Assembly: GCF_018881965.1 (NCBI RefSeq)
Contig: NZ_JACVPI010000001.1
Coordinates: 1,680,018-1,744,017 of the forward strand
Reading direction: 5' to 3'
Origin: Polynucleobacter sp. JS-Polo-80-F4
GTDB taxonomy: Bacteria > Pseudomonadota > Gammaproteobacteria > Burkholderiales > Burkholderiaceae
Length of the DNA: 64,000 bases
Both the position numbers and the translations under genes were made by a program. Below are positions 28,532 to 39,416 of the stretch, piece by piece (within the stretch, counting starts at the first letter, position 1; each line of letters begins with the position of its first letter). The notes below the pieces were generated by a model, which did not search any database, was not told the origin of the DNA, and saw only the letters and a list, made by a program, of their open reading frames with translations.

Positions 28532-29296
28532 CTACTCTTTCAACCATTCCTTAATAGCATCTAGATCGCGCTTGGTATCGCTTGAGCCTTCTGCATTATG
28601 ACCTGCAGGGGCGTTGCTTAATATAGCAAGTGCTTTCTCTAGCGCGGCAATTTTGGCTTCTTGCTCGATCGTCGCATCGATTAAACCCTTAAGAGCCATG
28701 GATACTGGATCATCTACATTCGGTGTAACGCCGTAAGCCGAAAAGTATTCTTTCGTTTTGCTATCTGGACTTTGCGGCAAGTCGGGATGCAAGATTCGCG
28801 CAGGTATACCAACAGCAGTAGCTCCCGCAGGAATCTCTTTAAGAACAACCGCATTAGAGCCAACACGTGCACCATCGCCTACGGTAAATCCGCCAAGTAC
28901 TTTTGCACCAGCGCTAACCACTACGCCTTTACCAAGAGTAGGGTGACGTTTTACACCTTTATAAAGAGAAGTGCCGCCTAAAGTAACGCCTTGATAAATG
29001 GTGCAGTCATCGCCAATTTCAGTAGTCTCGCCAATCACAATACCAAGTCCATGATCTAGAAATACTCTGCGACCAATCTTTGCGCCAGGATGTATTTCAA
29101 TACCCGTCAGAATGCGTGAAAACATGGAAAGCACTCGTGCAATCCATTTCAGCCCCAGATTCCATAAAAAATGGGAGACACGATGCAGCCAAACTGCATG
29201 TAAACCTTGGTAGCAAGTAATGACCTCGAGACGATTCCGGGCAGCTGGGTCTCTGGCAATGATGGAGTCGACTTGGTCGAAAAAAGGATTAGGCAT
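28532..29296 (-). CDS. cysE: serine O-acetyltransferase
   Basis: A 254-residue left-handed beta-helix acyltransferase that makes O-acetylserine for cysteine synthesis. The N-terminal helical part ([36 protein letters not shown]) is followed by hexapeptide repeats ([20 protein letters not shown] with the catalytic His, GVTLGG) and an extended C-terminus ending KEWLKE. The form resembles the shorter EpsC/NifP-like enzymes. It ends at the shared terminator with the SlyD gene; trmJ lies 23 bp upstream in the same direction. Confidence 0.93.
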   Translation of the reverse strand: MPNPFFDQVDSIIARDPAARNRLEVITCYQGLHAVWLHRVSHFLWNLGLKWIARVLSMFSRILTGIEIHPGAKIGRRVFLDHGLGIVIGETTEIGDDCTIYQGVTLGGTSLYKGVKRHPTLGKGVVVSAGAKVLGGFTVGDGARVGSNAVVLKEIPAGATAVGIPARILHPDLPQSPDSKTKEYFSAYGVTPNVDDPVSMALKGLIDATIEQEAKIAALEKALAILSNAPAGHNAEGSSDTKRDLDAIKEWLKE

Positions 29297-29319
29297 GGGT
29301 TGATTTTAACGGGATGCGC

Positions 29320-30072
29320 TTATTTTCTCAGGAGCATCTGTTTTGCGATCCCCCGCAACAGGTCAATCTCTTCTTTATGTAGACGGCTGCGTGCAAATAG
29401 AGCCTGCAATCGGGGTATGAGCTTCTTGGGGTTGGCGGGATCTAAATAGCCAATTGCCTCAAGCCCTTCGCGCCAATGATCCAACATGGCAGCAACTGCA
29501 GCGGGATCGGCAAAATCAGCCATTTCTTCTCGATTTGCCAAAGAGTGAGGTTCTGCAGTATTCCGAATCAATGTTTCCCTAAGGGTATAGGCACACACCA
29601 TTAACGCTTGGGCTAGGTTCAGCGAGGGATAAGCAGGATTGGCATCTAGCCAGACCCTGTGCGTACACAAGGCTAAATGATCATTATCCAATCCCGTTCT
29701 CTCTGGGCCAAAGAGGAGGGCAACCTTGCCACCGCTCAGAGTGGCATCTGCTATCAAGGAGCGGGCGCTTTCCCAGTCGAGGGCGGGAGGTCCAAACTCT
29801 CGATCTCGGCTAGTGAGACCCAAAACAAGCGAGCAACCTTCTACTGCAGACGCCAAGGAATCACTCTCCAAGGAGGTCTCCAGGATGTCTGCGGCACCGC
29901 TAGCTAGGGCGATAGCTTCAGTATTTGCCGCCACACCTTTGATCTTGGGATTAATGAGGCGCAAATCGCCAAATCCCATGGTTTTGAGGGCGCGAGCGGC
30001 TGAACCTACGTTTCCAGGGTGGCTAGTTTCAACTAAAACCCAGCGAAGGAGTTTGGATAAATCGATATTCAT
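29320..30072 (-). CDS. trmJ: tRNA (cytidine/uridine-32-2'-O)-methyltransferase TrmJ
   Basis: A 250-residue SPOUT-class RNA methyltransferase acting on position 32 of the tRNA anticodon loop. It shows VLVETSHPGNVGSAARALKTMGF (motif 1), LLFGPERTGLDN (motif 2) and SLNLAQALMVCAYTLRE (motif 3), the knot region that binds SAM. A TTG precedes the ATG in frame; the ATG at 30072 is taken as start. It is probably co-transcribed with cysE and diverges from suhB. Confidence 0.92.
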   Translation of the reverse strand: MNIDLSKLLRWVLVETSHPGNVGSAARALKTMGFGDLRLINPKIKGVAANTEAIALASGAADILETSLESDSLASAVEGCSLVLGLTSRDREFGPPALDWESARSLIADATLSGGKVALLFGPERTGLDNDHLALCTHRVWLDANPAYPSLNLAQALMVCAYTLRETLIRNTAEPHSLANREEMADFADPAAVAAMLDHWREGLEAIGYLDPANPKKLIPRLQALFARSRLHKEEIDLLRGIAKQMLLRK

Positions 30073-30225
30073 CAATGCGCTTTAGGGTAGTTTGAGAGGG
30101 GTTATTGGGGTGTTCTGGACGCTAATCGTTTAGAATCAATCTGTTAGCTTCGTATTGTCATGCAATTTACCCTAGTTGTAGACCTTACAAGGAGCTTGTT
30201 CTTATTTAATTTGTCCATCAATACT

Positions 30226-31014
30226 ATGCATCCCATGTTAAATGTGGCCGTAAAGGCCGCCCGTCGCGCTGGAACAGTCATCAATCGTGCCTCCTTGAAT
30301 TTGGAGCGACTACAAGTTGACCGTAAACAACATAACGATTTTGTAACCGAGGTGGACAAAGCCGCAGAAGCGGCCATCATTGAAACGCTGAGCGAAGCCT
30401 ATCCAACCCACGGATTTTTGGCGGAAGAAACAGGCGAGCGCAATGCCGATGCAGAAAATGTGTGGATCATCGATCCTCTTGATGGCACAACCAATTTTAT
30501 TCATGGCTTTCCGCAATATGCAGTGTCTATTGCACTTGCAGTGAATGGCGTAACTCAACAAGCCGTAGTCTATGACCCCACTCGTGATGAATTATTCACC
30601 GCGACACGAGGTGCTGGTGCCTACTTGGATCGTCGGCGTTTGCGCGTAGCTGCGCAAGATCGTCTGGCAAATTCTTTACTTGGTACGGGCTTTCCATATC
30701 GTGAAGACCAAGACTTAGAAAAATATTTAAAGATCTTCGCTGAGATGTCACGTCAATGCGCAGGATTGCGTCGTCCCGGCGCAGCATCATTAGATTTAGC
30801 TTATGTTGCAGCTGGTCGCTACGATGGTTTCTTTGAGAGCGATCTCAAGCCATGGGATATGGCAGCAGGCGCATTGCTCATTACTGAAGCGGGTGGATTG
30901 ATAGGTAACTATCGTGGTGAAGAGGGCTTCCTGAAAAGTGGTGAATTGATGGCAGCAAACCCACGCATCTTCGCGCAGATGGTGCAATCGCTTTCTAAAT
31001 ATTCCGTTTCTTAA
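30226..31014 (+). CDS. suhB: inositol-1-monophosphatase family protein SuhB
   Basis: A 262-residue Mg-dependent phosphatase. It shows [24 protein letters not shown] and [15 protein letters not shown], the three metal-binding stretches of the family. In E. coli SuhB also joins the rRNA antitermination complex. The frame is open 22 codons further upstream, but [16 protein letters not shown] is the family N-terminus, so the ATG at 30226 is chosen. It converges with lpxH across a long perfect hairpin. Confidence 0.93.
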   Translation: MHPMLNVAVKAARRAGTVINRASLNLERLQVDRKQHNDFVTEVDKAAEAAIIETLSEAYPTHGFLAEETGERNADAENVWIIDPLDGTTNFIHGFPQYAVSIALAVNGVTQQAVVYDPTRDELFTATRGAGAYLDRRRLRVAAQDRLANSLLGTGFPYREDQDLEKYLKIFAEMSRQCAGLRRPGAASLDLAYVAAGRYDGFFESDLKPWDMAAGALLITEAGGLIGNYRGEEGFLKSGELMAANPRIFAQMVQSLSKYSVS

Positions 31015-31023
31015 TAGACATCA

Positions 31024-31064
31024 CTCGACCTAATCAAGAGTACTTAACTCTTGATTAGGTCGAG
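31024..31064. terminator. perfect 18-bp inverted repeat between suhB and lpxH
   Basis: CTCGACCTAATCAAGAGT (31024-31041) pairs without mismatch with 31047-31064, loop ACTTA. It lies between convergent genes, and its right arm encodes the last lpxH codons. There is no T run on either side, so it is an unusual terminator, if it is one; it could also protect both mRNA 3' ends. Confidence 0.6.
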
Positions 31065-31826
31065 ATAGCGTGCTCCAGCATTATCGATAAACAAGGCGCT
31101 TGCCCTAGGAGGCAGGCTCTCCGGGTGATCAAGATCCCAATCCGATAACACCCATCGCTGCCAACTTTGAGTGCCCATAGATTCTTCATGATGGGCAGGC
31201 AAGTGGGTATGGCCATGAATTAATCTGTTTCCAGAATGATCCTTCATCACATCAGCGCAAGCTTGTTGTGTCACATCCATTTTGACTTGATGTGATGTTG
31301 AGCGTTGTTGAGTTTGATATTGATTATGGCTATTGCTGCGCAGATGTTGAGCTATACCCTTGCGCCAATTGAGCGGCAGTCCCAAGAATATTTTTTGAAT
31401 CCAAGGCTTTCTGACCCAGCTGCGAAATGCTTGGTAAGCAATATCGGCAGTGCATAAAGCATCGCCATGGGCGAGCACCCATTTTTCTGAAGCAATCTGA
31501 ACAGTGCAGGGGTCTGACAAAAGCGTCATCCCTGTTTTTTTAATAAAACTTTTACCGATTAGAAAATCTCGATTGCCATGCAAGTAATACGTTTTTACTT
31601 TGGTAGATAGATTGGCGATTGCGCGCTGAACTTCTTGTTGGAAGGGAGAGGATGCTGCTGCATCATCACCCACCCAGTATTCAAATAAGTCACCCAGAAT
31701 AAAAACAGCTTCGACTTTTGGAGCTTCTTTTTCGCAGAAATCAAAAAAACGTTGCGCCGTCAAGGGCATTGACGGCGTCAGGTGTAGATCCGATATGAGC
31801 AGCGCGCTCGCGTATTGCGGAATCAT
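31044..31826 (-). CDS. lpxH: UDP-2,3-diacylglucosamine diphosphatase LpxH
   Basis: A 260-residue calcineurin-like metallophosphoesterase of lipid A synthesis that forms lipid X at the inner membrane. Metal motifs are [35 protein letters not shown] and IHGHTHLP, all present in order. The start overlaps the stop of ppiB by four bases (ATGA), so the two are translationally coupled. The last codons form one arm of the 18-bp inverted repeat. Confidence 0.93.
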   Translation of the reverse strand: MIPQYASALLISDLHLTPSMPLTAQRFFDFCEKEAPKVEAVFILGDLFEYWVGDDAAASSPFQQEVQRAIANLSTKVKTYYLHGNRDFLIGKSFIKKTGMTLLSDPCTVQIASEKWVLAHGDALCTADIAYQAFRSWVRKPWIQKIFLGLPLNWRKGIAQHLRSNSHNQYQTQQRSTSHQVKMDVTQQACADVMKDHSGNRLIHGHTHLPAHHEESMGTQSWQRWVLSDWDLDHPESLPPRASALFIDNAGARYLDLIKS

Positions 31827-32326
31827 TCCTCGAGAACGGTAGCCTTATCGATGACGACATCTTCTGATGGAACGTCTTGATGAAAACCAGAGCTTCCAGT
31901 CTTTACCTTGCGAATGGTGTCAACAACATCCATGCCGTCTGTGACTTTGCCAAATACGGCATAGCCCCAACCTTGAGCGTTAGGCGCTGTGTGATTCAGG
32001 AAGTCATTGTCGTTAACGTTGATAAAGAATTGAGCGGTAGCAGAATGTGGATCGCTAGTACGAGCCATAGCTACGGTGTAACGATCGTTCTTAAGGCCGT
32101 TATTCGCTTCGTTTTCAATTTCTGCGCCAGTTGACTTTTGCTTCATGCCAGCAGTCATACCGCCGCCTTGAACCATGAAGTTATCTATCACACGATGGAA
32201 AATCGTGCCATCGTAATGACCGCTTTTTACATACTGTAAAAAATTAGCAACGCTTTTAGGTGCCTTAACTGCATCAAGAGTCAGGGTGATATCACCCTGA
32301 TTGGTTTTTAGGAGAACTTTCGCCAT
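31823..32326 (-). CDS. ppiB: peptidyl-prolyl cis-trans isomerase B (cyclophilin)
   Basis: A 167-residue cytoplasmic cyclophilin without a signal peptide. It shows [28 protein letters not shown] and [17 protein letters not shown], covering the active-site Arg, Gln and Phe. It is single domain and of usual length for PpiB. Transcribed with lpxH, which it overlaps. The order ppiB-lpxH beside a divergent cysS is common in betaproteobacteria. Confidence 0.95.
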   Translation of the reverse strand: MAKVLLKTNQGDITLTLDAVKAPKSVANFLQYVKSGHYDGTIFHRVIDNFMVQGGGMTAGMKQKSTGAEIENEANNGLKNDRYTVAMARTSDPHSATAQFFINVNDNDFLNHTAPNAQGWGYAVFGKVTDGMDVVDTIRKVKTGSSGFHQDVPSEDVVIDKATVLEE

Positions 32327-32349
32327 TATTAGATCTACTTTCTGGAAGG

Positions 32350-33240
32350 TTAGTTGGGTGGGTTGTTACTTGGCAGTGAATCCAAAGTGGGATTCACTGT
32401 AGGGTTGACTGTGGGATTGGGGGCACGACTTACGGGACGTTTCGCCGGAGGCTTCAAGATATCTAGGAGTGCTTTGGCACGATTAGAGTATTGGCGCTGA
32501 TTCAATGTCGCATTCTTGCCAGCATCTTCATAAGCTTGGGCGCCAAGACGAATATAGATCTCACCTAAATTAGCAGAGGCAATGGCATAACTAGGGCGCA
32601 GTTTTAACGCAAGCTCTAAATAATCTCGCGCTTCAATCCATTGACCTTGGTTTGCTGCAATTGCGGCAAGATTGTTATACGGCTCGGGCAGCTCTGGGAA
32701 CTGCTGAGTAATTTCAATCAAAGTCTTTTTAGCTTGATCAAATTGACGCATCTCGATTTGTAAGCGCGCCTTCACAAAACGCAACTGCACATTACGCGGA
32801 GTCTTTTTGAGATCCACATTAATCTGAGTGACCGCATCTTGATATTTACGCGCTTTAATGAGTTTCTCTACATCTGAAGGAACAGCATTCTTGGTGATAG
32901 GGTCTGGCTCAATAATCAAGAAGGACAAAAATGGAACACCAACGGTCTCAGAGAGTTCTGGGTTGAGAGGGTCATAGCCCATGTCTGCTGATAGTCTTGG
33001 CGGGTCAATGGGGCTATAGCCGCCTAAATAGGGTTGCGCTGGTGTTTGGGAGCCGCTTGCTCCTTGGGCATTCATTGCTGCTATTTCCGCATCAGCGCGC
33101 TGCTGGGCAGGGGTGCTGCAGCCTGATAAGAGTGCCAGGATTGCCAAAGCGGCAAAAGCTGGGGTAAAGACCTTATTGAGGACAGGACGTGGCGCTGGGG
33201 CGTTGTGGGGCATAGGGGAAGGGGTATGAAACGGGCTCAT
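32350..33240 (-). CDS. TPR-repeat outer-membrane lipoprotein
   Basis: A 296-residue protein with a lipoprotein signal peptide ending in LLSGC (Cys41 from the first ATG, Cys32 if the ATG at 33213 is used). Low-complexity Gln/Pro/Ala sequence follows, then three TPR-like helix pairs at about 125-245 ([66 protein letters not shown]). The tail repeats Pro-Thr-Val-Asn-Pro-Thr. It probably scaffolds proteins at the outer membrane. It runs head to head with cysS; the start region overlaps the region upstream of cysS. Confidence 0.8.
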   Translation of the reverse strand: MSPFHTPSPMPHNAPAPRPVLNKVFTPAFAALAILALLSGCSTPAQQRADAEIAAMNAQGASGSQTPAQPYLGGYSPIDPPRLSADMGYDPLNPELSETVGVPFLSFLIIEPDPITKNAVPSDVEKLIKARKYQDAVTQINVDLKKTPRNVQLRFVKARLQIEMRQFDQAKKTLIEITQQFPELPEPYNNLAAIAANQGQWIEARDYLELALKLRPSYAIASANLGEIYIRLGAQAYEDAGKNATLNQRQYSNRAKALLDILKPPAKRPVSRAPNPTVNPTVNPTLDSLPSNNPPN

Positions 33241-33300
33241 TCGATATACTCAGCGCTCAGTCTAACAAATTGGCGCTACTTGCCCCACCTTTATAGCCCT

Positions 33301-34722
33301 ATGCTGCAAATCTATAACACCCTTAGCCGTTCAAAACAGGTCTTTAAGCCCATAGTCCCGGGTAAGGTGAAGATGTACGTCTGCGGGATGACGGTCTATG
33401 ATTTTTGCCATATTGGTCATGCCAGAGTCATGATCGTCTTTGATATGGTGGTTCGTTGGCTCAGGGCTAGCGGCTATGAAGTGCTGTATGTCCGCAATAT
33501 CACGGATATTGATGACAAGATTATCAAAAGGGCCATTGAAAATGGCGAGCCAATTTCTGCTTTAACGAATCGCTTTATTGATGCGATGCATGCCGACTCT
33601 GATGAGTTGGGTTTAATGCATCCTGATCAAGAACCGCGCGCTACGGATTACATCGCACAGATGCAAGGCATGATTGGCAAGCTGATTGAAAACGAATTGG
33701 CATACCAGGCCAATGATGGCGATGTCAATTTTGCTGTGCGCTTATTGCCGCGCTATGGTCAGCTATCGGGCAAGACATTAGATGAGTTAAATGCTGGTGA
33801 GCGTGTTGCAGTAGGTGACGGCAAGCGTGACCCTCTCGATTTTGTTTTATGGAAAAGCGCCAAAGCGGAAGAACCAGCAGATACCCGCTGGAAATCTCCT
33901 TGGGGTGAAGGCCGTCCAGGCTGGCACATTGAATGCTCAGCAATGTCATGTGATTTATTGGGCGAGCACTTTGACATTCATGGTGGTGGCGCAGACTTGC
34001 AGTTTCCGCACCACGAAAATGAAATCGCCCAAAGCGAAGGTGCCTTATACGGCAAAGATCGCAAAGAAGATGACACGCCATTTGTGAATTATTGGATGCA
34101 TAACGGGCACATCCGTGTAAATGAAGAAAAGATGTCTAAGTCCTTGGGTAATTTCTTCTTAATCCGAGATGTCTTAAAAAGCTTTGATCCTGAGGTGCTG
34201 CGCTTCTTTATGTTGAAGGCCCATTACCGTAGTCCGATTAATTACAGTGATGCACAGCTTGAAGAGGCTCGTTCAGGGCTGGCGCGTTTATATACAGCCT
34301 TGGCGCATGGTCCTCAAGCCCAAGCAGTTGTGCTCGATGCACATAATCCATGGGCAAAGCGCTTTGCTGATGCCATGAATGATGACTTCAATACGCCTGA
34401 AGCAATTGCCGTGTTGTTTGATTTGGCAAGTGAAGTAAATCGCGCTCAAGGCCAAGAAAAGCAATTGCTCGCAAATACATTGAAAGCCCTTGGTGCTTCT
34501 TTGAATTTCCTGCAACGTGATCCAACTGCATTTTTGCAGGCAGGCTCTAAGGGTCAGGAAGGTTTAAGCGCTGATCAAATAGAAGAACAGATTACGGCAC
34601 GGGTTGCAGCAAAACAAGCAAAAGACTTTGCTAAAGCAGACTTGATTCGTAAAACATTGCTAGAGCAAGGGATTGTTTTGGAAGACAAGCCTGGTGGCTT
34701 AACAGAATGGCGTAGGGCTTAA
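33301..34722 (+). CDS. cysS: cysteine--tRNA ligase
   Basis: A 473-residue class I synthetase. The N-terminus [18 protein letters not shown] is family-typical, so the ATG at 33301 is used although the frame is open 32 codons upstream. It has [15 protein letters not shown] (zinc Cys and HIGH motif), CSAMS and [10 protein letters not shown] (remaining zinc ligands) and KMSKSLGN. The TAA overlaps the ATG of the following glycosylase gene (TAATG). Confidence 0.96.
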   Translation: MLQIYNTLSRSKQVFKPIVPGKVKMYVCGMTVYDFCHIGHARVMIVFDMVVRWLRASGYEVLYVRNITDIDDKIIKRAIENGEPISALTNRFIDAMHADSDELGLMHPDQEPRATDYIAQMQGMIGKLIENELAYQANDGDVNFAVRLLPRYGQLSGKTLDELNAGERVAVGDGKRDPLDFVLWKSAKAEEPADTRWKSPWGEGRPGWHIECSAMSCDLLGEHFDIHGGGADLQFPHHENEIAQSEGALYGKDRKEDDTPFVNYWMHNGHIRVNEEKMSKSLGNFFLIRDVLKSFDPEVLRFFMLKAHYRSPINYSDAQLEEARSGLARLYTALAHGPQAQAVVLDAHNPWAKRFADAMNDDFNTPEAIAVLFDLASEVNRAQGQEKQLLANTLKALGASLNFLQRDPTAFLQAGSKGQEGLSADQIEEQITARVAAKQAKDFAKADLIRKTLLEQGIVLEDKPGGLTEWRRA

Positions 34723-35402
34723 TGACTGCAGTAAAAGCAAAAACAGATAAAGCAGAAAAAGTCGAATCAATCCTGGAAGAGGTGGCGCCTGATTATTGGG
34801 AGCAAGCTTGTAAAGAATTGATGAAGCAAGATCGTATTCTGAAAAAACTGATTCCTAAAATCGGGTCCGGATTTTTAGTGACACGTGGTGATTCATTTAA
34901 TACTTTGGCAAGATCAATTGTTGGCCAGCAGATTTCAGTAGCTGCAGCACAATCCGTCTGGAACAAAGTAGTTGCTGCCAGTAAAAAGAAAGTTACCCCC
35001 AAAAATATCCTAGCCCTCTCCGTAGAAGAGTTGCGCGCTGCTGGTTTATCTGGACGCAAGGTCGAGTACATCCGAGATTTGGCAGATCACTTTGATTCTG
35101 GTCGGCTACATGCCAATCAGTGGAAAGACATGGATGATGAGAGCGTCATTAAGGAATTAAGCTCAATCCGGGGGATTGGTCGCTGGACAGCGGAAATGTT
35201 CTTGATTTTCAACATGATCCGCCCCGATATTCTGCCTTTGGACGATGTTGGCCTGATTAAGGCCATATCCCTCAATTACTTCAGCGGAGAGCCTGTCAGC
35301 CGTCATGAGGCCCGTGAGGTGGCGGCCAATTGGGCGCCGTGGCGTACGGTTGCGACCTGGTATATGTGGAGAAGTATCGACCCAATCCCAGTTGAATATT
35401 AA
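34722..35402 (+). CDS. DNA-3-methyladenine glycosylase (AlkA type)
   Basis: A 226-residue HhH-GPD base-excision glycosylase. It has the helix-hairpin-helix ELSSIRGIGRWTAEMFLIF, and the catalytic Asp is expected in ILPLDDVGLIKAI. It lacks the N-terminal domain of E. coli AlkA, like the compact AlkA/MAG1 forms. It removes alkylated bases such as 3-methyladenine. Translationally coupled to cysS by TAATG and ten bases before accA, so one operon is likely. Confidence 0.88.
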   Translation: MTAVKAKTDKAEKVESILEEVAPDYWEQACKELMKQDRILKKLIPKIGSGFLVTRGDSFNTLARSIVGQQISVAAAQSVWNKVVAASKKKVTPKNILALSVEELRAAGLSGRKVEYIRDLADHFDSGRLHANQWKDMDDESVIKELSSIRGIGRWTAEMFLIFNMIRPDILPLDDVGLIKAISLNYFSGEPVSRHEAREVAANWAPWRTVATWYMWRSIDPIPVEY

Positions 35403-35411
35403 AATCAGGCT

Positions 35412-36383
35412 ATGAAAACGACTTTCCTGGATTTTGAGCAGCAAATCGCCGAATTAGAGTCAAAGATTGAAGAGCTGCGTTTTGTGCAAGATGAGTCATC
35501 GGTAGATATCTCCGATGAGATCAAAACGCTTGCTGAAAAAAGTCAGCAGCTTACCAAAGACGTTTACGCTAATCTGACGCCTTGGCAGGTATCTCAAGTA
35601 GCGCGTCATCCGCAGCGTCCTTACACCTTAGATTATGTTGGCGCCTTATTTACCGACTTTCATGAGCTGCATGGTGATCGTACTTTTGCAGATGACCAAT
35701 CGATCATCGGTGGTTTAGCCCGTTTTGAAAATCAACCTTGCGTGGTGATTGGCCATCAAAAGGGTCGTGATACCAAAGAGCGCGCACTAAGAAACTTTGG
35801 CATGAGTCGTCCCGAGGGTTATCGCAAAGCAATGCGCCTGATGCGCCTTGCAGAAAAGTTTGGTATTCCGGTATTTACCTTTGTTGATACGCCAGGTGCA
35901 TTTCCTGGAATTGATGCAGAAGAGCGCAATCAGTCTGAGGCGATTGGTCGCAATTTATATGTTCAAGCAGAACTCGAAGTTCCAATCATCGCAACGATTA
36001 TTGGCGAGGGTGGTTCCGGTGGTGCGCTAGCAATTGCTATGGGTGACGTAGTTCTGATGCTACAAAACTCCACTTACTCCGTAATCTCACCTGAAGGTTG
36101 CGCTTCCATTCTGTGGAAGACAGCTGATAAGGCTCCAGAAGCAGCTGAGCAGTTGGGCCTTACAGCACAGCGCTTAAAAGCATTGGGCCTCATTGACAAG
36201 ATTGTGGCTGAGCCTATTGGTGGTGCCCATCGTGATTACGACAATATGATGAGCAATATGCGTAAAGCACTTGCTGAATCTTTAAAAACTTTTGATGGCA
36301 TGAAGGTGGATGCATTACTTGAGCGTCGTCATGAGCGTTTGATGAGTTATGGCAAGTTCAAGGAAATCACAGCAAAGTCCTAA
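35412..36383 (+). CDS. accA: acetyl-CoA carboxylase carboxyltransferase subunit alpha
   Basis: A 323-residue AccA that with AccD transfers carboxyl groups from biotin to acetyl-CoA in the first step of fatty-acid synthesis. It starts with the typical [21 protein letters not shown] helix and contains [52 protein letters not shown] and [11 protein letters not shown]. Its 3' end overlaps the tilS start by 35 bases. Confidence 0.97.
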   Translation: MKTTFLDFEQQIAELESKIEELRFVQDESSVDISDEIKTLAEKSQQLTKDVYANLTPWQVSQVARHPQRPYTLDYVGALFTDFHELHGDRTFADDQSIIGGLARFENQPCVVIGHQKGRDTKERALRNFGMSRPEGYRKAMRLMRLAEKFGIPVFTFVDTPGAFPGIDAEERNQSEAIGRNLYVQAELEVPIIATIIGEGGSGGALAIAMGDVVLMLQNSTYSVISPEGCASILWKTADKAPEAAEQLGLTAQRLKALGLIDKIVAEPIGGAHRDYDNMMSNMRKALAESLKTFDGMKVDALLERRHERLMSYGKFKEITAKS

Positions 36384-37659
36384 TCCAGGAAAACGAATTG
36401 CGGTTGCCTTAAGTGGCGGCCTCGATTCGGTTGTGTTGCTCGACACTGTTTGCAAAGCTCAAGCTAAAGCAACAACACAAAACAAAAATCAAATCTATGC
36501 TTTTCATATTCATCATGGCTTACAAAAGCCTGCCGATGAATGGTTGATCTTTTGTGAGAAGCTGGCTAAAAAATACCAAATCCATTTTGATTTCAGGCTT
36601 CTTCATCTCAACACCGAAGAAGCTCAAGGCAACATCGAGGCTAGAGCAAGAGCGGGGCGTTATGAAGCACTTGTTGATCTATGCGAAGAATATGGCATTG
36701 AGGATTTGCTCCTAGCCCACCACCAAAATGATCAGGCGGAAACAGTTCTTCTTCAGCTCCTTCGAGGCTCGGGCGTGGCGGGCTTATCAGGCATGCCGGC
36801 AAGCAGGGGTGTCTCCTCCAAATCAAGCATCACGCTTTGGCGGCCACTCTTAAATCAAAGTAAACAAGAGCTTGAGGCTTATGCAAAAGAACATAAGCTC
36901 AAATGGATCGAAGATCCCAGCAATCAAGATACTAAATACCGTCGTAATGCGGTTCGCAAAAGAATCATTCCAGCGCTCGAAAAGATTCAGCCAGAGGCAT
37001 TGGCCAATATGGCACGCAGTGCGCAGTTACTTGGAGAAGCGCAAACCTTACTGAATCGCTTGGCGCAACAGGATGGGAAAAGTATTCTGAGTAACGACCA
37101 GCTAAAAGTCATTCCCTTGCTAGCATTAGCTAAAGATGATCTACCAGCAGCCAATAATGTATTGCGTTTCTGGTTGCAAGCGCAACAATTAGCGATGCCA
37201 TCTCAAGAGCGTTTACAAGCTTGGTGGCGCGACCTTGCCAAAGTCAAAGCAGATGCAAAACTGGAGTGGTTGCATGACGAGAGGAAAATCTACCTTTGGC
37301 GTGGAGCTCTCCAGGTTGCAAGCCCTGAAGAAGGGCAGTGGACTCTCAAAGTATTGCCAGCGAGCTCTAAACAGTTGGGATTTCCGGCTGACTGGGTAAA
37401 AACAGCCCAGGAGAATAATCAAATTACCCTTAGAGAGCGCCTAGGCTCCGAGAAGATTCAGATTAAGTCTAAGACACCCCGTAAAACCCTTAAAAACCTC
37501 TATCAGGAGGCCGATGTACCGCCCTGGGAGCGCCAGGCACCCTTGCTCTATATCAACGATGAATTGATCGCTGTAGCCGGAATTGGGTTGAGTTATCCGC
37601 ATCTGACATCGACTGGCAGGCGAGTGATCCCGGAATGGGTGCAAAACCCTGTAAAATAA
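36349..37659 (+). CDS. tilS: tRNA(Ile)-lysidine synthase
   Basis: A 436-residue PP-loop ATPase that changes C34 of tRNA-Ile(CAU) to lysidine, so that it reads AUA. The PP-loop SGGLDSV lies near residue 23, with [13 protein letters not shown] and [20 protein letters not shown] after it and [11 protein letters not shown] closing the N-terminal half. The C-terminal TilS domains ([22 protein letters not shown]) are present. The ATG at 36349 lies inside accA, giving a 35-base overlap; a slightly later start cannot be excluded. Confidence 0.92.
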   Translation: MASSRKSQQSPNPGKRIAVALSGGLDSVVLLDTVCKAQAKATTQNKNQIYAFHIHHGLQKPADEWLIFCEKLAKKYQIHFDFRLLHLNTEEAQGNIEARARAGRYEALVDLCEEYGIEDLLLAHHQNDQAETVLLQLLRGSGVAGLSGMPASRGVSSKSSITLWRPLLNQSKQELEAYAKEHKLKWIEDPSNQDTKYRRNAVRKRIIPALEKIQPEALANMARSAQLLGEAQTLLNRLAQQDGKSILSNDQLKVIPLLALAKDDLPAANNVLRFWLQAQQLAMPSQERLQAWWRDLAKVKADAKLEWLHDERKIYLWRGALQVASPEEGQWTLKVLPASSKQLGFPADWVKTAQENNQITLRERLGSEKIQIKSKTPRKTLKNLYQEADVPPWERQAPLLYINDELIAVAGIGLSYPHLTSTGRRVIPEWVQNPVK

Positions 37660-37720
37660 GCCCTTTTTAGACCTCCAAGGATTCATTTCCTTGTTACAGA
37701 TAGTTAAATAGACGGTTTTT

Positions 37721-38971
37721 ATGGCTCTTATCGTTCATAAGTATGGCGGCACCTCAATGGGCTCAACTGAGCGCATTGCCAACGTTGCTAAGCGCGTTGC
37801 CAAATGGATGCGTGCTGGTCACCAAGTGGTGGTTGTGCCTTCAGCTATGTCTGGCGAAACCAATCGTTTGCTCGGCCTTGCAAAAGAAATCAACCCCGAA
37901 GCAAGTCCACGCGAGTTAGATCAAATCGCATCTACTGGTGAACAGGTGAGTTCAGGTCTGTTGGCACTGGCACTCATGCGTGAAGGAATTGATGCGGTTA
38001 GCTATGCTGGTTGGCAAGTAACTGTACATACAGACTCCGCATTTACCAAAGCCCGTATTAAGAGCATTGAGAGCGACAAGATCCTCAATGATCTCAATGC
38101 TGGTCGTGCAGTTGTTGTTACTGGTTTTCAGGGCGTTGATCCTAACGGTAACATCACGACTCTAGGACGCGGCGGTTCTGATACTTCAGCAGTCGCGATG
38201 GCTGCAGCTTTAAAAGCCGACGAGTGCTTAATCTATACAGACGTTGATGGTGTTTATACAACCGACCCACGCGTTTGCGAAGATGCACGTCGCTTGGATA
38301 AGATTACTTTTGAAGAGATGCTAGAAATGGCAAGCTTAGGTTCAAAGGTATTACAGATTCGTTCAGTCGAGTTTGCAGGTAAGTACAAAGTTAAAACCCG
38401 GGTTCTGTCTTCTTTGACAGACCCATTGATGCCTTTAGACCAAGAGATGAAGTCGGGCACCTTGATTACATTTGAAGAGGACAGCACTATGGAAGCCGCA
38501 GTTATTTCCGGCATCGCCTTTGCGCGTGATGAAGCGAAGATTACCGTTCTTGGAGTTCCCGATCGTCCAGGCATCGCATATCAAATTCTTGGGCCGATTG
38601 CGGATGCCAATATTGATGTGGACATCATTATTCAGAATCAATCTGTGGAAGGTAAGACTGACTTCACATTTACAGTGCCACGCGCCGATTATCAAAAGGC
38701 CTTGGATATTCTGAAGAACACTGTGCAAGCGCACATCGAAGCAAAAGAAATTTCTGGCGATCCCAAAGTTTCTAAAGTTTCAGTTGTAGGCGTAGGCATG
38801 CGTTCACATGTTGGTATTGCCAGCAAGATGTTCCGCACTTTGTCAGAAGAGGGTATCAATATCTTGATGATCTCCACCAGTGAAATCAAGATCTCAGTGG
38901 TGATTGATGAGAAATACATGGAATTAGCTGTACGTGCCCTACACAAGGCATTTGAGCTAGACCAGAAGTAA
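37721..38971 (+). CDS. lysC: aspartate kinase
   Basis: A 416-residue aspartokinase, first step of Lys, Thr, Met and diaminopimelate synthesis. The kinase domain has KYGGTSMGS, TLGRGGSDTSAVAMAAALKADECLIYTDVDGVYTTDPR; two ACT domains follow (about 265-410) and mediate feedback inhibition by Lys or Thr. The internal start used for a separate beta subunit in some bacteria was not examined. The gene starts 61 bp after tilS and precedes tRNA-Ser. Confidence 0.96.
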   Translation: MALIVHKYGGTSMGSTERIANVAKRVAKWMRAGHQVVVVPSAMSGETNRLLGLAKEINPEASPRELDQIASTGEQVSSGLLALALMREGIDAVSYAGWQVTVHTDSAFTKARIKSIESDKILNDLNAGRAVVVTGFQGVDPNGNITTLGRGGSDTSAVAMAAALKADECLIYTDVDGVYTTDPRVCEDARRLDKITFEEMLEMASLGSKVLQIRSVEFAGKYKVKTRVLSSLTDPLMPLDQEMKSGTLITFEEDSTMEAAVISGIAFARDEAKITVLGVPDRPGIAYQILGPIADANIDVDIIIQNQSVEGKTDFTFTVPRADYQKALDILKNTVQAHIEAKEISGDPKVSKVSVVGVGMRSHVGIASKMFRTLSEEGINILMISTSEIKISVVIDEKYMELAVRALHKAFELDQK

Positions 38972-39043
38972 GTCAAAAGCGTAATAAACCCCTCAGAAGC
39001 GGTTATCCGTTAAACTGTGGGGCGTTGTAATAGTAAGAAGTAC

Positions 39044-39138
39044 GGAGACGTGGCCGAGCTGGTCGAAGGCACTCCCCTGCTAAGGGAGCATCGGGGCTAA
39101 AACTCTGATCGGAGGTTCGAATCCTCTCGTCTCCGCCA
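39044..39138 (+). tRNA. tRNA-Ser(GCT), integration target
   Basis: A 95-nt class II tRNA with a long variable arm and encoded CCA. Acceptor GGAGACG pairs with CGTCTCC, and anticodon stem CTCCC/GGGAG holds loop CTGCTAA with anticodon GCT. The last 14 bases are repeated at 46859-46872, so the gene is the left attachment site of the integrated element and stays intact after integration. Confidence 0.95.
39125..39138 (+). repeat. attL core (3' end of tRNA-Ser)
   Basis: TCTCGTCTCCGCCA, identical to 46859-46872. It is part of the functional tRNA. Confidence 0.85.
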
Positions 39139-39185
39139 ATAACTTTGGCAACCTACCTGCTTTTTACCTTATACAACAAAGACTT

Positions 39186-39208
39186 AGCCCCATAACTGGG
39201 GCTTTTTC
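39186..39208 (+). terminator. terminator after tRNA-Ser, inside the element
   Basis: AGCCCC (39186-39191) pairs with GGGGCT (39198-39203), followed by TTTTC. It is brought by the element and now ends tRNA-Ser transcription, replacing the original terminator displaced to 46934. Confidence 0.75.
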
Positions 39209-39225
39209 TTTTTGAGGTAAATCAG

Positions 39226-39236
39226 TCTTGTACCAT
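39226..39236 (+). repeat. left putative integrase arm site TCTTGTACCAT
   Basis: An 11-bp word found about 90 bp inside the left end and again at 46727-46737 near the right end; a partial copy (ATGTACC) follows at once. Its position at both ends suggests arm-type binding sites for the integrase or excisionase. Confidence 0.45.
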
Positions 39237-39416
39237 CCCATGTACCTTAAAGCAAAGCCCTAGATTCGGTCAAAAATTTTAGCCAGACCCTGGAGGGGCA
39301 TTCAATCGGCAGGTGGGGTGCCTAATTTCTAAATAAGCTCCTTCATGAACAATTTATCTACTTAATTCAATAAATTAGAATTAGTATGAAAGTTAAATAA
39401 ATGGAGTTGGTTAACG

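Noticed and set aside
33205-33300. Upstream extension of cysS
   Set aside because: The family N-terminus begins at MLQIYNTL, and the added segment overlaps the divergent lipoprotein gene.
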